Positions 38,533 to 48,155 of a DNA stretch of 64,000 bases are shown piece after piece (the stretch's first letter is position 1; every line of letters starts with the position of its first letter). Below the pieces are notes generated by a model that saw only the letters and a list, made by a program, of their open reading frames with translations, did no database searches and had not been told where the DNA came from. Origin of the DNA: Spiribacter sp. 1M189 (GTDB lineage Bacteria > Pseudomonadota > Gammaproteobacteria > Nitrococcales > Nitrococcaceae). Location: contig NZ_JBAKFF010000001.1 in the NCBI RefSeq assembly GCF_040838345.1, positions 248,001 through 312,000 on the forward strand, read 5' to 3'. The position numbers and the translations under genes were made by a program.

Positions 38533-40416
38533 ATGACAACGGATACCACAATGAGCGACACACAGACCCCCGAGACCCACGAGTTTCAGGCGGAGGTCCG
38601 GCAGTTGCTGGATCTCATGATCCATTCCCTGTACAGCAACCGCGAGATTTTCCTGCGCGAGCTGGTCTCCAATGCCGCGGATGCTGCCGACCGGCTGCGG
38701 TTCGAGGCCCTGCAGGATCCTTCACTGTTCGAGGACGACCCTGAGCCGGTCGTCCGCCTGTCGATGGACGAGCAGGCGCGGACGATCACGATCAGTGACA
38801 ACGGCATCGGCATGAACCGCACCGATGTGATCGACAATCTCGGTACCATCGCCCGCTCGGGCACGCGACGGTTTCTGGATGCGCTCACCGGTGACCAGAA
38901 ACAGGATGCCCAGCTGATCGGCCAGTTCGGCGTCGGCTTCTACTCCGCGTTTATCGTTGCCGATGAGGTCAGTGTGCACACCCGCCGCGCCGGTGAGCCG
39001 GCCGCGAACGGGGTCCTGTGGCGATCGGATGGCAAAGGTGCCTTCACCCTGGAGGAAAGCCCGCGCGAACAGCGGGGGACGGCGGTGACACTGCATCTGG
39101 CCGAAAGTCAGGACGAATTCCTCGACCGCTCGCGCCTGCGCCAGATCGTGCGCCGGTACTCGGATCACATTGCCCTGCCCATTGAACTGGCGGACGGCGA
39201 GGGCGCGTGGGAGACCGTCAATCAGGCCTCGGCGCTCTGGATGCGCCCCAAGTCCGAGATCACGGACGAGGAGTACCGCCAGTTCTACCAGCAGCTGAGT
39301 TTCGATACCGAACCGCCCCTGGAGTGGTTGCATAACAAGGTGGAGGGCAACCAGTCCTACACCTCACTGCTGTTTATCCCCGCCCAGCGGCCTTTCGACC
39401 TGTTCGAGCCGGAGTCCGGGCATGGCCTGCGGCTCTATGTCCGCCGTGTGTTCATCATGGAGGACCGCGAGCACCGGCTGCTGCCGCGTTATTTACGCTT
39501 CGTGCGCGGCGTGGTGGACTCGGATGATCTGCCGCTGAACGTGTCGCGTGAGCTGCTGCAGCACAACCGTCTGATCGATCGGATTCGTGGCGCCTCGGTC
39601 AAGCGTGTGCTCGATGCCCTCGAGCGCATGGCCCGGGATGACGCGGAGCGATATGCACGCTTTTGGGATGCCTTCGGCACGGTCCTCAAGGAAGGGGTGG
39701 TGGAGGATCCGGACAACGCCGAGAAGGTGGCCGGACTGCTGCGTTTCCACTCCACCCATAACGAGGGCGGCGCGACGGTCTCGCTGGAGGACTACGTGCG
39801 GCGTATGCGTGAGGGGCAGAAATCCATCTACTACCTCACCGGTGAGAGCCTTGCTGCGGTGCGCAACAGCCCCCACCTCGAGGTCTTCCGCAAGCGCGAT
39901 GTCGAGGTGCTCCTGCTGGCCGAGCCAGTGGACGAATGGTTGGTCGCCCACCTCAACGAGTTCGACGGCACGCCGTTGCAGGCGGTGGCCAAGGGTCAGC
40001 TCGAGCTCGATGAGCTTGGCGATCCCGACACCCCGGATGCCGGGGAAAAGCCAGAGGCGAGTGACTCGGTAAAGGCGCTTATCAATCGTATTGGCGAGGC
40101 GCTTGGCGATCGTGTGAGCGAGGTGCGGGCGAGTGCGAGGCTCACTGAATCACCGGCCTGCATTGTGGTAGGTGAGCATGAATTCGGCATGAACATGCAG
40201 CGCATGTTGAAGGCGGCCGGCCATGACCTGCCGCAGCAGCAGCCGGTTCTGGAGATCAACCCGGATCATCCGATTATTCAGCGCCTCGCGGAGGACGAGC
40301 AGGCGCCCATCGATGAGTGGTCTGCACTGCTGCTTGAGCAGTCGGTGCTGATGGATGGCGGCCGCCTGGAGGATCCCGCCGGATTCGTCCGCCGCATGAA
40401 CCGGCTGCTGGATTGA
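38533..40416 (+). CDS. htpG: chaperone protein HtpG (Hsp90 family)
   Basis: A 627-residue Hsp90 homologue. The N-terminal GHKL ATPase region has LYSNREIFLRELVSNAADA, DNGIGM, GTIARSG and GQFGVGFYSAF. The middle domain has LPLNVSRE, and the C-terminal dimerisation domain follows from about residue 500. The start could be 38533 or 38551 (MSDTQTPET); both lack a strong ribosome-binding site. The final TGA overlaps the minC ATG (TGATG), an uncommon neighbour for htpG. Confidence 0.96.
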   Translation: MTTDTTMSDTQTPETHEFQAEVRQLLDLMIHSLYSNREIFLRELVSNAADAADRLRFEALQDPSLFEDDPEPVVRLSMDEQARTITISDNGIGMNRTDVIDNLGTIARSGTRRFLDALTGDQKQDAQLIGQFGVGFYSAFIVADEVSVHTRRAGEPAANGVLWRSDGKGAFTLEESPREQRGTAVTLHLAESQDEFLDRSRLRQIVRRYSDHIALPIELADGEGAWETVNQASALWMRPKSEITDEEYRQFYQQLSFDTEPPLEWLHNKVEGNQSYTSLLFIPAQRPFDLFEPESGHGLRLYVRRVFIMEDREHRLLPRYLRFVRGVVDSDDLPLNVSRELLQHNRLIDRIRGASVKRVLDALERMARDDAERYARFWDAFGTVLKEGVVEDPDNAEKVAGLLRFHSTHNEGGATVSLEDYVRRMREGQKSIYYLTGESLAAVRNSPHLEVFRKRDVEVLLLAEPVDEWLVAHLNEFDGTPLQAVAKGQLELDELGDPDTPDAGEKPEASDSVKALINRIGEALGDRVSEVRASARLTESPACIVVGEHEFGMNMQRMLKAAGHDLPQQQPVLEINPDHPIIQRLAEDEQAPIDEWSALLLEQSVLMDGGRLEDPAGFVRRMNRLLD

Positions 40417-41138
40417 TGGCGGTCAGTCAGGCGTCCGGCGCGGCCTTTGAGCTCAAGGGCCGTATGGCGACCCTCACCGTTCTGCGTCTCCTGACCGCGG
40501 ATCCGGGGCTTTTGTTTATCCAGCTGGATGCCAGGCTGGCCCAGGCTCCGGGGTTTTTCGACGGTATGCCCCTGGTCCTTGCCCCGGCGCAGGACGTTAG
40601 ACTGGACGCCGCCATACTGCAGACGCTGGTGGCTGGACTCCGCGACCGCGGTCTGCTGCCAGTGGCCACCGCCGATCTGCCGGAGGATGTCGCGTCGGCG
40701 GCCGGGCTTGGTGTGCTGCGCAACCTCGGCGGCTCGCGTGCCGAAGCGGCTGGCCAGGCTGCACGCAGCCGCGCCGAGAAGCCGGCGGCCGAGGCCAAGG
40801 CGCCGGCGGTGGGGGCGGCGCGTCTGGTGACGCAGCCGGTGCGTTCCGGGCAACAGGTCTACGCCCGAGGCGGTGACCTGGTGGTCTCGGCGCCGGTGAG
40901 TGCCGGGGCCGAGTTGATGGCCGACGGCCATATCCATGTCTACGGCACCCTGCGGGGACGGGCGCTGGCAGGCGTGCAGGGAGACCTCAATGCGCGTATC
41001 TTCTGCCAATCGCTGGAAGCGGAACTGGTCGCGGTTGCCGGTCATTATCGGCTGAGCGAGCAGATTGATGCCGGGCTCCGCGGCGCCCCGGCGATGATCC
41101 GCCTGTGTGGCGACGAGCTGGAAATTGACGCGCTCTGA
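40416..41138 (+). CDS. minC: septum site-determining protein MinC
   Basis: A 240-residue inhibitor of FtsZ assembly. The N-terminal domain (about 1-100) contains FELKGRMATLTVLRLL. A linker rich in Ala/Arg/Lys leads to the C-terminal beta-helix (about 135-235) with RSGQQVYARGGDLVV and ADGHIHVYGTLRGRALAG, which binds MinD. ATG at 40416 starts on the last base of htpG. minD and minE follow. Confidence 0.95.
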   Translation: MAVSQASGAAFELKGRMATLTVLRLLTADPGLLFIQLDARLAQAPGFFDGMPLVLAPAQDVRLDAAILQTLVAGLRDRGLLPVATADLPEDVASAAGLGVLRNLGGSRAEAAGQAARSRAEKPAAEAKAPAVGAARLVTQPVRSGQQVYARGGDLVVSAPVSAGAELMADGHIHVYGTLRGRALAGVQGDLNARIFCQSLEAELVAVAGHYRLSEQIDAGLRGAPAMIRLCGDELEIDAL

Positions 41139-41154
41139 AAATCGGGAGGTGAAT

Positions 41155-41961
41155 GTGGCGCGAATCGTGGTTGTGACATCCGGCAAAGGGGGCGTGGGCA
41201 AGACCACCACCAGCGCCGCATTCGGGGCAGGCCTGGCCCGCGCCGGTCATCGAACCGTGGTTGTGGACTTCGACGTCGGCCTTCGCAATCTTGATCTCAT
41301 CATGGGTTGTGAGCGCCGGGTGGTCTACGATTTCGTGAATGTGATCAACGGTGAGGCCAATCTCAATCAGGCGCTCATCCGTGACAAGCGCGTCGAGGGC
41401 CTCGAGATCCTCCCCGCCTCCCAGACCCGCGACAAGGATGCGTTGACCTTCGAGGGCGTCGAGTCGGTACTCAACGCCCTCGCTGAGACGCATGACTATG
41501 TGGTCTGCGACTCACCGGCCGGTATCGAGCGCGGTGCCCACCTGGCAATGTACTTCGCCGATGACGCTCTGGTGGTGACCAACCCCGAGGTGTCCTCGGT
41601 CCGCGACTCGGATCGCGTGCTGGGCCTGCTGTCCAGCAAGACGCGACGCGCGGAGCAGGGTGATGAACCCGTCAAGGAGCATCTGGTGGTTACCCGCTAC
41701 GCCGCCTCGCGTGTGGGCAAGGGCGAGATGCTCAGCATGGAGGACATCTGCGAGATCCTGTCCATCGACCTACTCGGTGTGGTGCCCGAATCGACGGCCG
41801 TGCTCAACGCCTCCAATGCCGGTGTGCCGGTGATCATGGAGGAGAAGACGGATGCCGGTCAGGCCTATGACGATCTGGTGGCACGGTATCTGGGCGAGGA
41901 GCGGGAGCACCGCTTCCTGACCGAGAAAAAGGGCCTGTTCGGCCGGCTGTTCAAGGGCTAG
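41155..41961 (+). CDS. minD: septum site-determining protein MinD
   Basis: A 268-residue ParA-type ATPase. The deviant Walker A is SGKGGVGKTT (about residues 8-17), with VVDFDVGLRNLDL next. The C-terminal amphipathic membrane-targeting helix is KKGLFGRLFKG. The start is a GTG with GGGAGGT upstream. MinD recruits MinC to the membrane and oscillates under MinE control. It is four bases from minE. Confidence 0.97.
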   Translation: MARIVVVTSGKGGVGKTTTSAAFGAGLARAGHRTVVVDFDVGLRNLDLIMGCERRVVYDFVNVINGEANLNQALIRDKRVEGLEILPASQTRDKDALTFEGVESVLNALAETHDYVVCDSPAGIERGAHLAMYFADDALVVTNPEVSSVRDSDRVLGLLSSKTRRAEQGDEPVKEHLVVTRYAASRVGKGEMLSMEDICEILSIDLLGVVPESTAVLNASNAGVPVIMEEKTDAGQAYDDLVARYLGEEREHRFLTEKKGLFGRLFKG

Positions 41962-41965
41962 CGCA

Positions 41966-42220
41966 ATGGGTTTTCTGGATTACTTCCGTTCGGAGAAAAA
42001 ACGCAGCGCCTCGCTGGCAAAGGAAAGGCTCCAGGTTATTGTCGCCCGGGAGCGCACGAACCGGGGTGGACCGGATTATCTGCCGGTACTCCAGCAGGAG
42101 ATCCTCGAAGTCATCCGACGCTACATCGCCGTTGATGACGATGCTGTTCGTATCCAGGTCGAGCGAGAGGGAGACTGCGAAGTCCTCGAGCTCAATGTGA
42201 CGCTGCCCGAGACGGAGTGA
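41966..42220 (+). CDS. minE: cell division topological specificity factor MinE
   Basis: An 84-residue protein, the normal MinE length. The N-terminal MinD-stimulating region has AKERLQVIVARER, followed by LPVLQQEILEVIRRY and the dimerisation domain (VQIERE-like strand). It completes minCDE and ends tail-to-tail with mltD 24 bases away. Confidence 0.96.
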   Translation: MGFLDYFRSEKKRSASLAKERLQVIVARERTNRGGPDYLPVLQQEILEVIRRYIAVDDDAVRIQVEREGDCEVLELNVTLPETE

Positions 42221-42244
42221 CGCTAACGCAGGTGGAGGGAACGC

Positions 42245-43867
42245 TCAGAGATTGCTCTGGGCGGTGACATCCACCTGCATACGAAGCGACTGTCCGGGTT
42301 GCAGATAAGCCCCTTCGCGCAGGCTGTTCCAGCGCCGCAGGTCGGCGACGCCAACATTGAAGCGTTGAGCGATCCCATAGAGTGAATCACCCTGACGCAC
42401 CGAATAAGTCACCGACTGCAGGCGATCGCTCGGTGTGCTCCTCGCCGTCATCGTGCCAGTGCTGCTCTCTGTCCAGACCGTGAGCTGTTCGCCGATTGCC
42501 AGCGTATCGCCAGGCGCCATGCCGTTCCAGCGGGCCAGTTCCCGCATACCGACCCCGAAGCGCTGCGCGATCGACCAGAAGCTGTCTCCGGCCCGGACCA
42601 CGTAGTTCTGCCGATTCCGGCCTTCCCGTGACCGGTTCTGCGAGGCCTCGCGGCGGGCATCCGCGGTCAGCGTGTACTGCCCCGATGGTCGGCTCGCCAT
42701 TGGCACGAGCAGATGGTCGCCGGCGCGGATGATGTGATTCTGAACATCGTTGGCCTCCTGAAGGTCGGCCACGGTGACGTGATACCGATTGGCGATTTCA
42801 CCGAGGGTCTCGCCGCGCGCGATGCGATGCCGCTGCCAGCGCATCCACGCCTGGCGCGGTGTTTTCGCCAGCCGCTGGCGGAATGCCGCTACGCGATCAC
42901 GGGGCAGCAGCAGGCGATGCGGGCCGGATGGCCCTGTGGCCCAGCGGTTATAGCCGGGGTTGAGGCGGTAGAGCCGATCCATGTCGATACCCGCCAGCTC
43001 AGCGGCCAGCGCCAGGTCGATCTGCTGATCCAGCTCGACCACTTCGACCGCTGGCTCATTGGGAATGCTGGCGAGTTCCACGTCATGCGCCGCCGGATCG
43101 GCCACCAGCTCGCTGATGGCCAGCAGGCGCGGGACGTAGTTCATGGTCTCGCGGGGCAGATCCAGTGACCAGTAGTCGGTGGGTTTTCCGGCATTGCGGT
43201 TGCGCTCCATGGCCCGCGATACCGTGCCCTGACCGGCATTGTAGGCGGCGAGCGCCAGCAGCCAGTCGCCCTCGAAAAGCTCGTTGAGATACTCCAGGTA
43301 ATTCAGCGCCGCATCGGTGGCGGCCACCACATCGCGTCGGCCGTCGTACCACCAGTTCTGTTCCAGACCGTAATGACGACCGGTGGCCGGGATGAATTGC
43401 CAGATGCCGGCGGCCCGTCCGTGTGAGTAGGCGAAGGGTCGATAAGCGCTCTCCACCACTGGCAGCAGCGCCAGCTCCAGAGGCATTCCCCGTGCCTCAA
43501 GCTGCTCGACGATGTGGTGCAGGTAGGGGCGGGCCCGGTTGGATACCGTCGTCCAGTAGTCGCCGTAGCCTGCATACTCCTGGAACTGGTTTTCCACCCG
43601 CTCGTTGTCATGACCCGGGATCGCATAGCCGTTGCGTACCCGCTGCCAAAGGTCGGTCACGTCGACGGCATCCGGATCGCCCGCTTCCACGGCGCCGGCG
43701 GCAGCCGTCAGGCCATGTTCTCGGAACGGTGTATCCCGGGAAACCGACGGCGCATGCGCATCATCGGTGGTGCCATCGGGCCCGCTGGCCGTCTCCGTCT
43801 GTGGCAAGCCCGCGCAGCCGGCAAGCACCAGGGCGGCCGCCAGTGGCCAGTATCGGGCATTCCTCAC
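42245..43867 (-). CDS. mltD: membrane-bound lytic murein transglycosylase D
   Basis: A 540-residue lipoprotein with lipobox LVLAGC (Cys18). The SLT domain has the catalytic glutamate at residue 139 (PVVESAYRP) and AAGIWQF. Three LysM peptidoglycan-binding repeats are at about residues 345-390, 425-470 and 485-530. It cleaves glycan strands with formation of 1,6-anhydro ends. The start is a GTG preceded by GAGGAG. It is 12 bases downstream of gloB on the same strand, the usual gammaproteobacterial pairing. Confidence 0.94.
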   Translation of the reverse strand: MRNARYWPLAAALVLAGCAGLPQTETASGPDGTTDDAHAPSVSRDTPFREHGLTAAAGAVEAGDPDAVDVTDLWQRVRNGYAIPGHDNERVENQFQEYAGYGDYWTTVSNRARPYLHHIVEQLEARGMPLELALLPVVESAYRPFAYSHGRAAGIWQFIPATGRHYGLEQNWWYDGRRDVVAATDAALNYLEYLNELFEGDWLLALAAYNAGQGTVSRAMERNRNAGKPTDYWSLDLPRETMNYVPRLLAISELVADPAAHDVELASIPNEPAVEVVELDQQIDLALAAELAGIDMDRLYRLNPGYNRWATGPSGPHRLLLPRDRVAAFRQRLAKTPRQAWMRWQRHRIARGETLGEIANRYHVTVADLQEANDVQNHIIRAGDHLLVPMASRPSGQYTLTADARREASQNRSREGRNRQNYVVRAGDSFWSIAQRFGVGMRELARWNGMAPGDTLAIGEQLTVWTESSTGTMTARSTPSDRLQSVTYSVRQGDSLYGIAQRFNVGVADLRRWNSLREGAYLQPGQSLRMQVDVTAQSNL

Positions 43868-43879
43868 TTCGGCTGCTCC

Positions 43880-44647
43880 TCAGAAGTGGTCCTTCCACTG
43901 ACGAAGGACGGCGAAGACCTCCGCCGGGCTGTTCAGTGGGTGTCCGGCCCGCTCCATGGCCCGTTCGGCAACGGCGCCGTTATCCCAGCGCAGGAACGGG
44001 TTGGTGGCGCGCTCCTCGCCAATCGTGGAGGGCAGAGTCACGGCGCCACGGCGGCGCTGTTCGCGTACCCTGGCGAGCCGGTCCTGCACTGCCTCGTTCT
44101 CGGGCTCCACCGCCGCCGCGAATTCCAGGTTCGCCTGGGTGTATTCGTGTCCGCAGTACAGTCGGGTCTCGTGAGGCAGCGCCCGCAGGGTGGCCAGATA
44201 GGCCTGCATCTGCTCCGGGTTGCCCTCGAACATGCGACCACAACCGCCGGCAAACAACGCATCGCCCGCGAACAGCAGGCCTTCGCCGTAATAGGCGATA
44301 TGATCGAGGGTATGGCCAGGAACGGCCAATACATCGAAGCCTGCGTCCAAACCGGCTGGCGTGACCTGCTCGCCGGCGCGGAGCGGATGACTCAGGTGAG
44401 GAATCCGGCTGTCGTCCGGACCGTAGACCGGTACACCGTTGTCCATCAGGCCATCCACGCCCGCCACATGGTCGCCATGATGATGGGTGATCAGAATGGC
44501 GCTGAGATGAAGATCAAACCCCTCAAGCGCCCTGATCACCGGCGCTGCTTCGCCCGGGTCGACGACCACGGCAGTCTGCGACTGCGGGTTACGCAGCAGC
44601 CAAGTATAATTGTCACTGAGGACGGGAATCGGGGTTACTTCCAGCAT
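43880..44647 (-). CDS. gloB: hydroxyacylglutathione hydrolase (glyoxalase II)
   Basis: A 255-residue metallo-beta-lactamase-fold enzyme that hydrolyses S-lactoylglutathione in methylglyoxal detoxification. The metal site is THHHGDH (about residue 54), with further ligands in PGHTLDHI and CGHEYT. The length matches GloB. It is divergent from the methyltransferase-rnhA-dnaQ group. Confidence 0.95.
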   Translation of the reverse strand: MLEVTPIPVLSDNYTWLLRNPQSQTAVVVDPGEAAPVIRALEGFDLHLSAILITHHHGDHVAGVDGLMDNGVPVYGPDDSRIPHLSHPLRAGEQVTPAGLDAGFDVLAVPGHTLDHIAYYGEGLLFAGDALFAGGCGRMFEGNPEQMQAYLATLRALPHETRLYCGHEYTQANLEFAAAVEPENEAVQDRLARVREQRRRGAVTLPSTIGEERATNPFLRWDNGAVAERAMERAGHPLNSPAEVFAVLRQWKDHF

Positions 44648-44653
44648 GGGCGC

Positions 44654-44659
44654 ATGCTA
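44654..44659 (-). promoter_or_regulatory. -10-like element of gloB, leaderless spacing
   Basis: On the minus strand TAGCAT is followed by GCGCCC and then the gloB ATG at 44647. There is no Shine-Dalgarno sequence. Confidence 0.35.
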
Positions 44660-44719
44660 CCCCGAGGGCTTTACCGCCTCAAATGCTGATCAGATAGGCA
44701 TCGATGAGGAGAGCGCCAC

Positions 44720-45478
44720 ATGCAGAGGCTGCGTGACTGGTTTGCCACCACAGCCGGACAGGATCTGGCCGAGCGTGAGGCGCGGCTGCTCTCGCGTCGT
44801 CTGGCGGGGCTTTATGCGAGGCGCGTCCTGCAGATTGGGGCGTATGGCGGCGGCCGTTGTCCTACGGTCTATGGCGAGGCGCGCCAGTGGGTGATGGATG
44901 ACTGGCCGAATGGTCCCGTCGACCTGCGCGCCGACAGCGAAGTGATCCCGCTGGCCTCGGGTGGCGTGGACGTGGTCATTCTCATCCATCAGCTGGAATT
45001 CGCCGCGCGCCCGCATCAGGTGATCCGTGAGGCCGCTCGCGTGCTCGCGCCGGAGGGCCATCTGCTGGTGCTTGGTTTTAATCCATTCAGCCTCTGGGGG
45101 CTGCGTCGTATTCTGCCGGTGAATCGACAGACACCGCCCTGGTCCGGACACTATCTTGGCGCGCGCCGCATCGCCGACTGGATGCTGCTGCTCGGTCTCA
45201 CACCCCGGCCCCGCGAGAGCCTGGCGGTGCTTCCGCCCCCCCTGCAGCGCTGGTGGCTGCAACGTCATCCCTCTCGGGTTGCCGACAGCCAGAGTCTTGG
45301 ACCCGGGTTTCGCTGGTGCGGGGGTGTCAATCTGGTCATGGGGCAGAAGCGGGTCAATGGCGCGGTCAGTCCGCCCCTGCCCCGGCGTCGGCGGCTTGAA
45401 ATCATCCCCGGAGGCCTCGCCCAGGCGGGTGCCGGGGCTCGTCGGACAAAAAGGGAGAGCTGGCATGACGCCGGTTGA
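44720..45478 (+). CDS. class I SAM-dependent methyltransferase (Methyltransf_11-like)
   Basis: A 252-residue protein found between gloB and rnhA in many gammaproteobacteria. The SAM motif I is degenerate (LQIGAYGGG, about residue 37). [43 protein letters not shown] is the typical motif-II/III pattern. The substrate is unknown. GAGGAGAG lies before the ATG. The 3' end overlaps rnhA by 14 bases in another frame. Confidence 0.8.
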   Translation: MQRLRDWFATTAGQDLAEREARLLSRRLAGLYARRVLQIGAYGGGRCPTVYGEARQWVMDDWPNGPVDLRADSEVIPLASGGVDVVILIHQLEFAARPHQVIREAARVLAPEGHLLVLGFNPFSLWGLRRILPVNRQTPPWSGHYLGARRIADWMLLLGLTPRPRESLAVLPPPLQRWWLQRHPSRVADSQSLGPGFRWCGGVNLVMGQKRVNGAVSPPLPRRRRLEIIPGGLAQAGAGARRTKRESWHDAG

Positions 45479-45911
45479 GATTTATACGGATGGTGCCTGC
45501 CGTGGCAATCCCGGCCCCGGTGGCTGGGGGGTGCTCATGCGCTGGGGGGACGCGGAGAAGACCCTCTACGGCGGCGAGCACAACACCACCAATAACCGCA
45601 TGGAGCTGATGGCGGCCATTCAGGCCCTGGAGGCGCTCAATCGGTCCTGCCGTGTCGACCTCACCACCGACTCGCAGTACCTGCGCAAGGGGATCACGGA
45701 GTGGATGGCGGACTGGAAGCGACGGGGCTGGAAAACGGCTGCACGCAAACCCGTTAAGAATCGCGACCTCTGGGAGCGGCTCGATGCGCTTGCCCAGCGT
45801 CATGATATACGCTGGCACTGGGTGCGTGGTCATACCGGCCATGATGAGAATGAACGGGTTGATGATCTCGCCAACCGGGGCATCGACGAACTTGAGCGGG
45901 TAACACATTGA
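45465..45911 (+). CDS. rnhA: ribonuclease HI
   Basis: A 148-residue enzyme that degrades RNA in RNA-DNA hybrids. The catalytic carboxylates are visible in [17 protein letters not shown] (Asp), [10 protein letters not shown] (Glu) and TTDSQY (Asp), with the fourth in [15 protein letters not shown] precedes the ATG at 45465. The stop shares its last base with the dnaQ ATG, the same rnhA-dnaQ adjacency as in other gammaproteobacteria (where the two are often divergent). Confidence 0.96.
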   Translation: MTPVEIYTDGACRGNPGPGGWGVLMRWGDAEKTLYGGEHNTTNNRMELMAAIQALEALNRSCRVDLTTDSQYLRKGITEWMADWKRRGWKTAARKPVKNRDLWERLDALAQRHDIRWHWVRGHTGHDENERVDDLANRGIDELERVTH

Positions 45912-46639
45912 TGCGCCAGATTATTCTGGATACCGAGACGACGGGGCTCGAGCCCGAGGCGGGGCATCGGGTCATCGAGATCGGCTGTTATGAAATCGAG
46001 CAGCGGCGGTCCACCGGGCGCACGTTTCATGAATACCTGAATCCGGGACGACCGGTGGATCCAGAGGCCATGGAGGTCCATGGCATCACCGACCAGTTCC
46101 TCGCTGACAAGCCGCGCTTTTCCGAGGTTGCCCAGGGGTTCATCGACTTCGTGGGTGGGGCGGAGCTCATTATCCATAACGCACCCTTCGATGTCGGTTT
46201 TCTCGACAGCGAGCTCGGCCGCCTCGGATCGGCCTGGGGCCGCCTTGAGGATCACTGCCGTGTCACCGACAGCCTGACGCTGGCACGCCGTCGTCATCCG
46301 GGCCAGCGCAACAGCCTGGATGCCCTCTGTCGCCGCTACGGCATAGACAACAGCGGCCGTACGCTGCATGGCGCGCTGCTCGACGCGGAGATCCTGGCCG
46401 AGGTCTACCTGGCCATGACCGGGGGTCAGGTCACCCTTCATCTCGGTGCCGAAGAGGCCGGCGGGCCTTCGCGCGGTGCCGAGACCATCAGGCCGGTCAG
46501 TGCTGACCGGCCGCGACTGCCGGTGATTACGCCCAGTGAATCGGAGCGGGCCGCCCACGCTGCCTGGCTGGACCGGCTTGATGACGCCAGCAACGGAGGG
46601 TGCGTCTGGCGATCGATTAATGAGGAGGCATCCACTTGA
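45911..46639 (+). CDS. dnaQ: DNA polymerase III epsilon subunit (proofreading exonuclease)
   Basis: A 242-residue DEDDh exonuclease. ExoI is ILDTETTGLEPEAGHRVIEIG, ExoII is IIHNAPFDVGFLD (about residue 93), and ExoIII has the histidine/aspartate in HGALLDAEILAEVY (about 155). The C-terminal tail (about 185-242) carries the segment that binds the polymerase alpha subunit. The stop overlaps the TTG start of the HAD gene (TTGA). Confidence 0.95.
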   Translation: MRQIILDTETTGLEPEAGHRVIEIGCYEIEQRRSTGRTFHEYLNPGRPVDPEAMEVHGITDQFLADKPRFSEVAQGFIDFVGGAELIIHNAPFDVGFLDSELGRLGSAWGRLEDHCRVTDSLTLARRRHPGQRNSLDALCRRYGIDNSGRTLHGALLDAEILAEVYLAMTGGQVTLHLGAEEAGGPSRGAETIRPVSADRPRLPVITPSESERAAHAAWLDRLDDASNGGCVWRSINEEAST

Positions 46640-47373
46640 CCACCCAGCCTCTGCGTCCGCCGGTGACGGCGGTTACCTTCGACCTCGATTTCACCCTGTG
46701 GGACCTGACCGGTGTCCTCAATCATGCCGAAGCGGTGTGCGAGGGACTGCTCGAGCAGCGCTATCCAGCCGTTGCATCGCGCTTCGACCGGGACGGATTG
46801 CGGGCCTTGAGAATCAGGATCGCCGAGGAGACACCGGCTATTGCGCATGATGTGACCGCGCTACGTCGGGCAGGCCTGCGCCGGGCCGGGGAATTGGCCG
46901 GTTATCAGGGGCGTGAACTCGACCAGCTCGTCGAGGAGGCTTTCGAGGTGTTCCTCGAAGCACGTCATGCGGTGACGCTCTATGATGACAGCCTGCCCCT
47001 GCTCCGGGCACTGCAGGGACAGGTCCGGGTGGGCGCGTTGACCAACGGCAACGCAGAGGTCTCCCGGTTGGGCATGGACGGATACTTCGACTTCGCGCTC
47101 TCGGCCGTGGAGCTGGGGGCAGCCAAGCCCTCGCACCTGGTCTTCGAGACAGCCGCCAACCGTGCCGGCGCACCGGCAAGCCAGGTCGTCCACGTGGGGG
47201 ATGACGTGCATAGCGATGTCTACGGGGCGGCGAAGTTCGGCATGCAGGCGGTCTGGTTGAACCGCGACGGGGCGAGCTGGCCCGCCGAGGTGCCCCGGGT
47301 TCCCCACCACGAGGTCGCCAGTCTCGCCGAGCTTGAGGGTATGCTCCTCGGCCTTATCCGGGCGTCTGCATGA
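46636..47373 (+). CDS. HAD-superfamily hydrolase (YjjG/2-haloacid-dehalogenase-like)
   Basis: A 245-residue HAD phosphatase with motif I FDLDFTLWD (about residue 15), motif II LTNGNAEVSRLG (about 135), motif III lysine in GAAKPSHLVFE and motif IV HVGDDVHSDVYGA (about 192). The helical cap lies between motifs I and II. The likely role is nucleotide or small-phosphoester housekeeping; the substrate is not defined. The TTG start overlaps the dnaQ stop, and the stop overlaps the next ATG. Confidence 0.85.
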   Translation: MTTQPLRPPVTAVTFDLDFTLWDLTGVLNHAEAVCEGLLEQRYPAVASRFDRDGLRALRIRIAEETPAIAHDVTALRRAGLRRAGELAGYQGRELDQLVEEAFEVFLEARHAVTLYDDSLPLLRALQGQVRVGALTNGNAEVSRLGMDGYFDFALSAVELGAAKPSHLVFETAANRAGAPASQVVHVGDDVHSDVYGAAKFGMQAVWLNRDGASWPAEVPRVPHHEVASLAELEGMLLGLIRASA

Positions 47374-48155
47374 GTGGGGCGCCAGTTCGCGGATTCGGGC
47401 TGATCGTCATTGGTGACGAGCTGCTATCGGGAAAACGCCAGGACAAGCATTTGCCGCATCTACTCGGGCTGCTTGCGGAACGCGGTCTGGAGCTTCGCTG
47501 GGTCCGGTTCATCAGCGACGAGGCGCCGCTGATCACCCGGACACTGCGGGAGACGCTGACCGGCGATGATGTCGTTTTCAGTTGCGGCGGGATTGGCGCG
47601 ACGCCCGATGACCGGACCCGGCAGTGCGCCGCGGAGGCATTGGGCCGGCCGCTCGCCTACCATCCGGAAGGTGTGGCGATGCTCGAGGCCCGCTTCGGCC
47701 GTCCCGTGCAGCCGCCGCATCGGCTCAACCTGGTGGCCTTCCCGGAGGGCGCAGATCTGATTCCCAACCCGGTGAACCAGGTGCCGGGGTTCAGCGTCGA
47801 CCATCACTATTTCATGCCGGGGTTCCCGAGCATGGCGTGGCCGATGATGGCCTGGGTGCTCGACCAGCATTATGCGGGCTGGCAGAACCCGGACCGGCTG
47901 GCCGAGCAGGCCATTGCCGTGGATGGTGCCCGCGAAAGCGACGTCATTCCCCTGCTGGAGCGTTTCGAGGCCGATTACCCCGGACTGCGCCTGTCCTGTC
48001 TGCCTACCCTGCGCGACGAGGGGTTCTCCCTGGAACTCGGCCTGCGGGGTGCGCCGGCGGAGGTCGGGCCGGCCATGTCCGTTCTCAGGGTAGCGGTGGA
48101 GGAGCTGGGCTTTGGCTGGCGCGAGGTCGGGTTGAATGACCGCCGACCGGAGTGA
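47370..48155 (+). CDS. CinA N-terminal-like (molybdopterin-binding fold) protein
   Basis: A 261-residue protein with the MoCF/CinA N-terminal domain: LIVIGDELLSGKRQDKH (about residue 10), CGGIGATPDDRTR (about 72) and PGFPSMAW (about 150). The C-terminal nicotinamide-nucleotide amidase domain of full CinA is absent. The remaining 90 residues resemble the connecting KH-type region. Short stand-alone members of this family are common; the function is uncertain (possibly a pyrophosphatase on damaged nucleotides). It starts in the HAD stop. Confidence 0.85.
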   Translation: MSGAPVRGFGLIVIGDELLSGKRQDKHLPHLLGLLAERGLELRWVRFISDEAPLITRTLRETLTGDDVVFSCGGIGATPDDRTRQCAAEALGRPLAYHPEGVAMLEARFGRPVQPPHRLNLVAFPEGADLIPNPVNQVPGFSVDHHYFMPGFPSMAWPMMAWVLDQHYAGWQNPDRLAEQAIAVDGARESDVIPLLERFEADYPGLRLSCLPTLRDEGFSLELGLRGAPAEVGPAMSVLRVAVEELGFGWREVGLNDRRPE